NCBI GenBank assembly: GCA_030524125.1
Contig: JAUNHB010000021.1
Location: 1 to 37,286, forward strand
From: Eubacteriales bacterium
Lineage (GTDB): Bacteria > Bacillota > Clostridia > Lachnospirales > Lachnospiraceae
DNA: 37,286 nt
Reading direction: 5' to 3'
Shown: positions 31,636 through 37,286 of the stretch, piece after piece
Layout: every line of letters begins with the position of its first letter
Numbering within the stretch: the first letter of the stretch is position 1
The notes under the pieces: generated by a model
Seen by the model: the letters and a program-made list of their open reading frames with translations, nothing else
Databases searched by the model: none
What the model was told of the DNA's origin: nothing
Program-made: the position numbers and the translations under genes

Positions 31636-33231
31636 TTAACGGTCCCACTTGTCGCACAGGGAATTGATCTGGCTGATGAATTTGGCCAGATCCTTGTTGG
31701 CGCCTCCCTCGTTGTGGCTGATCACCAGCAGGAGGCGCTTTCCGGCGTCCACCAGACGGGCGTACATGTCGGATTTGCGTCTGGCGGCGGGCTTCTCCGG
31801 GGAGACGGGGATCCGCTGCCCTTCCCTGATCCACACGCCTGCGGCCAGATCGTAGAGCGCGCCGGAAAACGGGGCGAAGGCCGGGATCTGATGCTCGTCG
31901 TTTAAGCAGGCCGTGAAGCTGTCGCATACCTCGTCCTCGCCGTGGACGACGAATACCTGGCTGGGCGTCGGGGAGAATGCCTTCACCCACCGGATGAGGC
32001 CGTCCTTGTCGGCGTGGCCGCTGATGCCGGGCAGAGCCGTGATCTCGGCCTTGACCTCGATGGTCTCGCCGAAGAGCTTCACGTACTGCGCGCCCTCGTT
32101 CAGCGCGCGGCCCAGCGTCCCGACGGCCTGAAAGCCCACGAAGAGCACCGTGCACTCGGGACGCCACAGATTATGCTTCAGATGATGCTTGATCCGTCCG
32201 GCTTCGCACATGCCGGAGGCGGAGATAATGACCTTCGGCTGGGCGTCAAAGTTGATGGCCTTGGACTCCTCGCTGGACACGGACAGATGCAGGTTCCGGA
32301 AACGGATCGGATTGACTCCCTCCCGGATGAGAGCCATGGCCTCCTCGTCGAAGCAGGACTGGAAATTCTTGCTGAAAATGGAGGTGGCCTCTATGGCCAG
32401 CGGGCTGTCCACGTAGACCGGAAAGTCGAAGTCCACCAGACGCCGCTCCTTGATGTCCCGGATAAAGTAGAGGAGCTCCTGCGTGCGCCCTACCGCGAAG
32501 GCCGGAATGACCAGATTTCCCCCGCGGGACAGGGTGCGCTGTATGACGGCTGCCAGCTCGGCGGCGTAGTCCGGCGGCGCGTTGTGGCAGCGGTCCCCGT
32601 AGGTGGACTCCATGATCACATAGTCCGCCGTATCCGTCGTCCGGGGATCCTTGATCAGAGGCTGGTTGATATTGCCGATATCCCCGGAAAACACAAGCTT
32701 TTTTGTGACGCCGCCTTCCGTGAGCCACAGCTCGATGGAGGCGGAGCCAAGCAGGTGCCCCACGTCGCGGAAGCGGGCCTCGACGCCCTCGCACACCGTG
32801 ATCCGCTGCTCGTAATCGCACGGGTGGAAAAGCTCGATGGCGCCCAGCGCGTCGGCCATGGTGTAGAGCGGCACGTACTCCTCCGCGCCGGATCGCTTGG
32901 CCTTCCGGTTGCGCCATTCGGCCTCAAATTCCTGGATGTGCGCGCTGTCCCGAAGCATGATGCTGCACAGGTCGCTGGTAGCGAAGGTGGAGATGATGCT
33001 GCCCTTGAAGCCGTTTTTATACAAAAGCGGCAGCCGCCCGGAGTGATCGATATGGGCGTGAGTCAGGAGAACATAGTCGATCAGATGGATGGGCACGGGA
33101 ATGTCCTGATTGACGTACGAGTCCTTTCCCTGCTCCAGCCCGCAGTCCACAAGAATGTGCTTTCCGCACGCTTCCACATAGTGACAGCTCCCCGTCACCT
33201 CATGATCTGCCCCCACAAAACCAAGCTTCAT
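31636..33231 (-). CDS. Beta-CASP metallo-beta-lactamase-fold RNA hydrolase
   Basis: The 531-residue product starts KLGFVGADHEVTGSCHYVE and has the zinc motif THAHIDHSG (His58, His60, Asp62, His63), the later ligand motif DVGHLLGSAS, FSGDIGN, and the beta-CASP part (VIPAFAVGRTQELLYFI, SASGMCEAGRIKHHLKH, ISGHADKDGLIRWV). Such proteins resemble the CPSF73/RNase J superfamily and cleave RNA. About 60 residues after the fold form an extra basic tail. AAGGGGG precedes ATG 33231. It is monocistronic. The RNA substrate is unknown. Confidence 0.92.
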   Translation of the reverse strand: MKLGFVGADHEVTGSCHYVEACGKHILVDCGLEQGKDSYVNQDIPVPIHLIDYVLLTHAHIDHSGRLPLLYKNGFKGSIISTFATSDLCSIMLRDSAHIQEFEAEWRNRKAKRSGAEEYVPLYTMADALGAIELFHPCDYEQRITVCEGVEARFRDVGHLLGSASIELWLTEGGVTKKLVFSGDIGNINQPLIKDPRTTDTADYVIMESTYGDRCHNAPPDYAAELAAVIQRTLSRGGNLVIPAFAVGRTQELLYFIRDIKERRLVDFDFPVYVDSPLAIEATSIFSKNFQSCFDEEAMALIREGVNPIRFRNLHLSVSSEESKAINFDAQPKVIISASGMCEAGRIKHHLKHNLWRPECTVLFVGFQAVGTLGRALNEGAQYVKLFGETIEVKAEITALPGISGHADKDGLIRWVKAFSPTPSQVFVVHGEDEVCDSFTACLNDEHQIPAFAPFSGALYDLAAGVWIREGQRIPVSPEKPAARRKSDMYARLVDAGKRLLLVISHNEGGANKDLAKFISQINSLCDKWDR

Positions 33232-33369
33232 AGAAAAACCCCCTTTTTCGATTTTTTAAAACCATAGCTCCGGCCGTCCGCATCCCCGCCCGGAGCAAAG
33301 ATCTGCATTTCTTAATATCATCATATCAACTTATGGAGGAATTTACAACTGAGAGAAGAAATCTTGTGG

Positions 33370-33399
33370 TTGAAAAGGATTTTAAGAGTGAGGTAGAAT
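33370..33399 (+). promoter_or_regulatory. Promoter module 1 of the AT-rich island
   Basis: TTGAAA (33370-33375), an 18-nt spacer, and TAGAAT (33394-33399). Spacer and flanks are nearly the same as those at 36239-36268 (shared GAGTGAGGTA(G/A)AAT(A/G)CAGATA). The two modules serve unrelated genes. Confidence 0.7.
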
Positions 33400-33458
33400 A
33401 CAGATAAGACGGCAGAGGCATAGTTTTACTGCGCGTCTGTCTTTTGGGGAGACGGAAC

Positions 33459-34394
33459 ATGAAATGGAGATATTTGAAAAGCGCAGTTTGTTCCCTGCTA
33501 TGCACAGCGCTGGTATTTTCCTGCATAAAAGGATATGGCGTCTACAAGGAACGAGAGTGGCTGAAAGGACAAACTTTCTTTCTGCATTCTGATCAGGGCC
33601 AATGGTATTCTTACAATCTTCTTGAGGGAATGAAACCAATACAGCTTCCGGAAGGGGTTCTCGACGGGAGTTTGCTGAAGAACGGAGAAACCTATGTGGG
33701 ACTGTACAAACAGGGAGAGCAGGTATCCATTGTGGAAGTCGACTGTGCTGCACAGACGATGGAGACGGTGGTTTGTGCGGAACAGCTGCAGGCGTGGCAC
33801 TGGACCACAGAGAAGATTGGAACCTTTCAATACCAACCGGGCACAGATGATATCAGTTTCCAGTATAAGGGCAAGATCTATCTCTGGCGCCGTGTCTCGG
33901 GGGAGCTTGTGCAGTTAGGCGTTGATGTCGCTTGGGCACCGTGTGTGGAGGATCGTTTTGCACCTCGATATACTTGGTTAAATGAGAATGAGGTTTGCTA
34001 CTCAGAAACAGAGGGGGGACAGGATTTATGGGTATATTACATGGATACGGGGAACGTACAGAAGTGGAAAAACGAGGGCCTGAGTATTTACTGCGAGGAT
34101 GGCACCGGGAATGAGATATGGACTATAAAAGCAGAACGTTCTGAGTTTTTGGTGTATATTCTTTCCTACGGGCTTTACTTCTATGACGCGGCGGAACAGA
34201 AAAATACGTTTGTGACCAGATTTTGGAAATATATGTTCGGAGGAATAAAAGACGGACAATGGCTTGCAGCAGCCTATGATATAAACGATCAGTATTGTGA
34301 AATTATGGTGGGGAATAAAACGGGCGAGCTTTTTTCCTTCATTCCCTCAGAATTGGAGGATATAGAAGGCAAAATTGATGAAATCACGTGGTGA
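33459..34394 (+). CDS. Uncharacterised membrane-anchored or exported protein
   Basis: The 311-residue product has an N-terminal hydrophobic segment (about residues 6-25) and a long, Tyr/Trp-rich beta pattern with repeated short blocks (QWYSYNLLEG, KIYLWRRVSG, DLWVYYMDTG, GLYFYDAAEQ), suggesting a propeller-like extracellular domain. I do not recognise a family. A Cys at 22 (VFSC) is a poor lipobox because of the Phe. ATG 33459 follows a GGGGAGACGG stretch. The gene is AT-richer than its upstream neighbours and has its own promoter module, marking the start of an accessory region. Confidence 0.75.
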   Translation: MKWRYLKSAVCSLLCTALVFSCIKGYGVYKEREWLKGQTFFLHSDQGQWYSYNLLEGMKPIQLPEGVLDGSLLKNGETYVGLYKQGEQVSIVEVDCAAQTMETVVCAEQLQAWHWTTEKIGTFQYQPGTDDISFQYKGKIYLWRRVSGELVQLGVDVAWAPCVEDRFAPRYTWLNENEVCYSETEGGQDLWVYYMDTGNVQKWKNEGLSIYCEDGTGNEIWTIKAERSEFLVYILSYGLYFYDAAEQKNTFVTRFWKYMFGGIKDGQWLAAAYDINDQYCEIMVGNKTGELFSFIPSELEDIEGKIDEITW

Positions 34395-34433
34395 GAAAAG
34401 GGGAAAAGAGGATGTCTGATCAAGGGTCTTTTC

Positions 34434-34777
34434 CTAGATAATAAAAAGTTTCTTACCGTCCTCGGCAGTCAGTTTCAACTGCTTACAATTTGTAGTCAGT
34501 TGACTTCCTTCCTTTTTTAGCCGCACTTTCAGCACGCTCCAATATTTTGCGGCATGGCGAACGTCAGGCTGATCTGTCAGTACGGAAACCACGTCCACAA
34601 TAGAAAACAGCCATTCTTCCTGTTCCTCATCCCATGCTGTACCATGTACATCATAGCGCAAACGACAGGAAAAAGCCACTTGTTTTCTGGCATATGCGGC
34701 ATATCCAAATCTTCAAGGAGCTTGCCGTTTTTCGCTGCCCGTTCGCGCTGTGCTTCCCGCACAGTAAATTTATCCAA
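34434..34777 (-). pseudogene. Frameshifted, truncated Bro-N-like gene after yefM
   Basis: A TTG start at 34777, with GGAGG 8 nt upstream and overlapping the yefM stop, opens a frame (MDKFTVREAQRERAAKNGK...) that ends at 34577. The frame one base over (to 34434) continues DVHGTAWDEEQEEWLFSIVDVVSV and VLKVRLKKEGSQLTTNCKQL, recognisable as the N-terminal part of Bro-N-type phage antirepressor-like proteins. Adding one T in the run near 34675-34679 joins the two frames (ENKWLFSCRLRYDVHG). The product then stops after about 115 residues, short of family length. It is probably a decayed gene, or an assembly error in a T run. Confidence 0.6.
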
Positions 34778-35033
34778 AGTGTTTCCTCCGTAAAGAGGAA
34801 AGTGTTTCGCGCGCGTCCAACAAAACGCCGTCAGCTGCAAATTCCTTTTCCGCTTCGCTGATGGCTGCGTCTGTCCGTGCCGTTTCTATCATTTCTTCGT
34901 ATGCTTCAATACTCATCACCACTAAATCCCCATAACCGTTTTTTGTAATAAAAATCGGTTCGCGTCTTGCGTGGCAAAGCTCGGAAATCTCCGAGGTGTT
35001 TCTGAGGTCTGTAATCGGTCTGATCTGTGGCAT
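34770..35033 (-). CDS. YefM/Phd-family antitoxin
   Basis: The 87-residue product has the Phd/YefM fold signature: ITDLRNTSEISELCHARREPIFITKNGYGDLVVMSIEAYEEM, followed by a disordered acidic C-terminus that normally wraps the toxin. GGGAGG precedes ATG 35033. A RelE/YoeB toxin would be expected directly downstream, but only the broken Bro-N-like gene is there, so this is an orphan or re-purposed antitoxin. A TGTACA site in its promoter fits autorepression. Confidence 0.88.
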   Translation of the reverse strand: MPQIRPITDLRNTSEISELCHARREPIFITKNGYGDLVVMSIEAYEEMIETARTDAAISEAEKEFAADGVLLDARETLSSLRRKHFG

Positions 35034-35060
35034 ATATTTACGCCTCCCTTTTTGTATAGA

Positions 35061-35089
35061 ATTATAGCGGAATTATGTACAAAATGTAA
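35061..35089 (-). promoter_or_regulatory. Promoter and YefM-type operator
   Basis: On the minus strand TTACAT (35089-35084), a 17-nt spacer and TATAAT (35066-35061). TGTACA, the known core of YefM-YoeB operators in E. coli, sits in the spacer at 35076-35081. Confidence 0.65.
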
Positions 35090-35118
35090 GGTTGTTATAC
35101 AGATAAAAAATTTAAACA

Positions 35119-35206
35119 CCAGAAATTGTTTTGTCTTCTCATATAGTATCATGCTGTGGTAAACTGGAAGCGGAAACAGGTTTTGCTATATAGACATATT
35201 ACAGCA
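35119..35206 (+). pseudogene. Remnant of a DUF4279 gene (3' end only)
   Basis: This stretch is closely similar at nucleotide level to 36638-36725, the 3' end of the DUF4279 gene. It reads PEIVLSSHIVSCCGKLEAE then drifts into a stop, against PEIVLSSRIVSYFGELEAE in the intact gene. Nothing upstream of it resembles the rest of that gene. It is a scar of an earlier duplication or recombination. Confidence 0.85.
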
Positions 35207-35231
35207 AAGGGATTCAAAAAACGAGGATGCG

Positions 35232-35563
35232 ATGAAAACAGCCGGGCTTATTCTACTAATATTTTTTGTTTGCTGACAGGGATTTTCTATTTGACAGCGC
35301 TTGCGATCTCAGTCAGAAAAGGCTGCTTTTTCTTAAAGATAATGGATCAATATAATCCGGAAATAATGAAGCAATATCGACTGTCTTCGGATCTGCGTAA
35401 AGTGAAAAAGTTGAATCAGAGACTAAAGGAACTAAAGGCGGACTGTCCGCCGATCGTGGCGGAGGCGATCGCACAGAGAGATCTGATCAAACCGAGTGTG
35501 AATTTCCAGTTTAGGATCATAGTGTGCACGACGCTGATGCTGTTTCCGGACAGATTGTATTAA
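35232..35563 (+). pseudogene. Small membrane protein gene with a frameshift in a T run
   Basis: ATG 35232 with GAGG 7 nt upstream gives MKTAGLILLIFFVC then a stop at 35274. The frame one base over continues LLTGIFYLTALAISVRKGCFF and then a charged tail to 35563. Adding one T in the TTTTTT run (about 35261-35266) joins them into a single transmembrane helix followed by a cytoplasmic tail (QYRLSSDLRKVKKLNQRLKELK), about 110 residues. So the original gene was probably a single-pass membrane protein of unknown role. It may be a real mutation, a phase-variable tract or an assembly error. Confidence 0.55.
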
Positions 35564-35583
35564 GCGGTGCAAGAGGTGATGAG

Positions 35584-36114
35584 TTGAACTTTTATATTCA
35601 GGCAGGCAATCCCAGATTTCAAGAAATTACAAATGTTTATGATGAAAGTCTATCCGATGCCATAGAAAGCGTTTTTCCATTAAATACGGAAAATGCTATA
35701 TTAGTATGGAATCATATATGTGTTCCGTTATCCTACAAATATGACATAAGCTATATGATGGAAGATATTTTACAGTTATTAGACAAATTACAGAATAAGG
35801 AAAAAGGAGAATTACGGATCAACTGGCTTCCAGATACTTTCAGATGTGATTGGTTCATCAAGTGGAATACTGAAGAAATAAAAATTCAATCGCGATGGGA
35901 ATGTACAGTTGGAGATTTGGAGAATATTTTAAATCAGAGGCCTAATGTAGAACTATCAAAACAAGTTTTTATCAATGAATGGAAAAGCGTTCTGGGTATT
36001 GTGATCGAAGGACTGAAAGGCTGTGGTTATAGTGAGAATGAAATACGGCATATGGATCAGTTAATAGAACGATTTGAGAGTATGAAGGAAGATGGACAGC
36101 TGTATAAAAGGTGA
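35584..36114 (+). CDS. Uncharacterised small protein, possibly immunity-type
   Basis: The 176-residue product is soluble and acidic, with no signal peptide. It contains AILVWNHICVPLSYKYDISYM, LRINWLPDTFRCDWFIKW and an amphipathic C-terminus. I do not recognise a family. TTG 35584 is chosen because AAGAGGTGA (about 35569-35577) precedes it; a GTG at 35524 would add 20 residues without a ribosome binding site. The AT-rich composition and the neighbours (DUF4279, broken genes) suggest an immunity or accessory gene, which is inference only. Confidence 0.65.
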   Translation: MNFYIQAGNPRFQEITNVYDESLSDAIESVFPLNTENAILVWNHICVPLSYKYDISYMMEDILQLLDKLQNKEKGELRINWLPDTFRCDWFIKWNTEEIKIQSRWECTVGDLENILNQRPNVELSKQVFINEWKSVLGIVIEGLKGCGYSENEIRHMDQLIERFESMKEDGQLYKR

Positions 36115-36123
36115 TTTATTGGA

Positions 36124-36225
36124 ACAGTTCAGCCAGCCGGGAGGGACAGATCATGGGCAAAGATAGCCGCGTGAGCGGCGGGAAGCGCGTCAGCGTGGCT
36201 TTGCGGACGGCGCGGGCTGAACTGT
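36124..36225 (-). repeat. Dispersed repeat copy G (short form, 102 bp, inverted)
   Basis: ACAGTTCAGCC (36124-36134) and GGCTGAACTGT (36215-36225) are perfect inverted ends. Read on the minus strand, it matches copy B along its whole length. It starts 10 nt after the stop of the preceding gene and ends 14 nt before promoter module 2. Confidence 0.92.
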
Positions 36226-36238
36226 CACAATTTTGCGG

Positions 36239-36268
36239 TTGAAACGGATTTCGAGAGTGAGGTAAAAT
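36239..36268 (+). promoter_or_regulatory. Promoter module 2 of the AT-rich island
   Basis: TTGAAA (36239-36244), an 18-nt spacer and TAAAAT (36263-36268). It shares the spacer and downstream CAGATA with module 1 at 33370, although the genes they serve are unrelated. Confidence 0.7.
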
Positions 36269-36295
36269 GCAGATAGAAGGAAGGTACCGTGAACT

Positions 36296-36733
36296 ATGGA
36301 TAATTTTCCTCATGTCAAGGTGAGTTTTGTAGTGGAAGGGAAAAGTCTAAACCTGAAAGAATTAACGGAGGAATTAGATATTCTGCCGACGGAAACCAGA
36401 GGGCTTGAGGATTGGCCTGAGGCAATAAAAAACAATTTAAATCTTCCAGAGGAGCTGCAACCCAGATATGTTTGGTGCATCGATCAAGAAGCGGATTTAT
36501 GCAAACAAATAGAAATACCCATTAACAGAATCATAACTCAAATGGAAGGAAAAGAACAAAAACTTTTAGATTTCTGCCGACGGAATCATCTGAGTAAAAC
36601 GTTATGTATTGTCATTCATGCAGAAACGATGAACATGCCGGAAATTGTTTTGTCTTCTCGTATAGTATCATATTTTGGCGAACTGGAAGCGGAAATAGAT
36701 TTTGATATCTATACATATGAAAGCAATCGGTAG
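36296..36733 (+). CDS. DUF4279 family protein
   Basis: The 145-residue product fits the DUF4279 pattern: KVSFVVEGKSLNLKELTEELDILPTETRG at the start, a Trp-containing middle, and PEIVLSSRIVSYFGELEAEIDFDIYTYE at the end, where the family has its conserved D-I-D-I-Y. DUF4279 proteins are small cytoplasmic proteins of unknown function that often sit in accessory and toxin-immunity loci. ATG 36296 follows GAAGGAAGG at a rather long distance. It has its own promoter module and a decayed relative at 35119. Confidence 0.75.
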   Translation: MDNFPHVKVSFVVEGKSLNLKELTEELDILPTETRGLEDWPEAIKNNLNLPEELQPRYVWCIDQEADLCKQIEIPINRIITQMEGKEQKLLDFCRRNHLSKTLCIVIHAETMNMPEIVLSSRIVSYFGELEAEIDFDIYTYESNR

Positions 36734-36824
36734 ATGTTCTGAATGGTAAATACCGCCCAGCTTTGGCTGCGGGCTCTGGATAAAGAACTCCGCAGCGGGG
36801 TTATACAACAGTGAGGGGCCAATA

Positions 36825-37286
36825 ATGGAGTTTGATGTAAAATCGTTAGAAGAAAAATTGAATTGTTATTTCAAAGGGGACATATCGAAAGAGGATCTTG
36901 GAGCGTGGGCGAAGAAAGCATACTATGATATATTGCGGGGAGGATATGTCGAAATTAAAAAGATAGTAATGTATCCATTTTTAAAGACAATATCGACGTT
37001 TCATGTCAAAGAAAGTGATAAAGAAGATGTGTTTCCCTGTTCGGAAGATGATGTGAAAAAAATCAGGGACATATTAAATGGAGTGATCGAATTTGAGTTT
37101 GATGTGGAACTATCAATTCCATCGCAGGTATACAATATGTTTAAAGGAAGACATTACTATGATGAAGAGAAGAGAGAGACTTTTGCGAAATTGAGAAATG
37201 AAATGATGCAGTGTTTTGAACAGAGTGGTAAAATCCTGTCTTTGACAGTTATAAATGTTCAAAGTGGCCTCAACCCATTGATTTTA
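36825..37286 (+). CDS. Uncharacterised protein, runs off the window end
   Basis: An open frame of at least 154 codons starts at ATG 36825 with GAGGGG just upstream and has no stop before the window ends. The product starts MEFDVKSLEEKLNCYFKGDI, with KAYYDILRGGYVEIKKIVMYPF and a HYYDEEKRETFAKLRNEM segment. It is soluble, acidic and AT-rich in codon use. I do not recognise it with confidence; its small size and setting resemble immunity-type proteins. It lies 91 nt after the DUF4279 gene with no terminator seen. Confidence 0.7.
   Translation, partial: MEFDVKSLEEKLNCYFKGDISKEDLGAWAKKAYYDILRGGYVEIKKIVMYPFLKTISTFHVKESDKEDVFPCSEDDVKKIRDILNGVIEFEFDVELSIPSQVYNMFKGRHYYDEEKRETFAKLRNEMMQCFEQSGKILSLTVINVQSGLNPLIL

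Noticed and set aside
35524-35583. Upstream extension of the 35584 gene to GTG 35524
   Set aside because: No ribosome binding site precedes it, and a well-placed one lies before TTG 35584.

Overview
The window looks like chromosomal DNA of a GC-rich member of the Clostridia, most likely Lachnospiraceae. The evidence is a Gram-positive str operon (S12 with the Gram-positive insertion, S7, EF-G, EF-Tu), strong AGGAGG-type ribosome binding sites, frequent TTG/GTG starts, lipoprotein-type solute-binding proteins and no outer-membrane genes. Species cannot be assigned from sequence alone.

Layout. 1-4844: rpsL-rpsG-fusA-tuf, with a consensus promoter before rpsL, a second promoter before tuf and a strong terminator after tuf. 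4913-6270: a cell-wall amidase and a small lipoprotein. 6267-8220 (minus): histidine kinase and response regulator, divergent from 8486-14331, a plus-strand operon of a propeller-fused solute-binding lipoprotein, two ABC permeases and an HlyD-like adaptor; paired 11-bp direct repeats in the divergent promoter suggest the regulator controls both sides. 14566-16056: CstA-type transporter. 16221-18884 (minus): a PurF-like protein lacking the glutaminase cysteine and a DUF362/ferredoxin protein. 19222-22236 (minus): response regulator, kinase and a triple-PepSY secreted protein, with a direct-repeat site before the PepSY gene. 22983-31010: an alpha-glucan locus (debranching enzyme, maltodextrin-type binding protein, two permeases, 4-alpha-glucanotransferase, LacI regulator) with LacI-type palindromes at the binding-protein promoter. 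Neither importer has its own ATPase, so a shared MsmK/MsmX-like ATPase encoded elsewhere is likely. 31098-33231: a conserved uncharacterised protein and a beta-CASP metallohydrolase.

33330-37286 differs from the rest: visibly AT-richer, with small unrelated genes, a toxinless YefM antitoxin, frameshifted and truncated genes, and a DUF4279 protein next to a decayed copy of itself. It reads as a recombining accessory island, possibly of immunity-type genes.

The most striking non-coding feature is a dispersed repeat family with ACAGTTCAGCC / GGCTGAACTGT ends: at least seven copies in intergenic positions, in very short (about 68 bp), short (about 101 bp) and long (about 158 bp) forms, three of them in tandem before the debranching gene.
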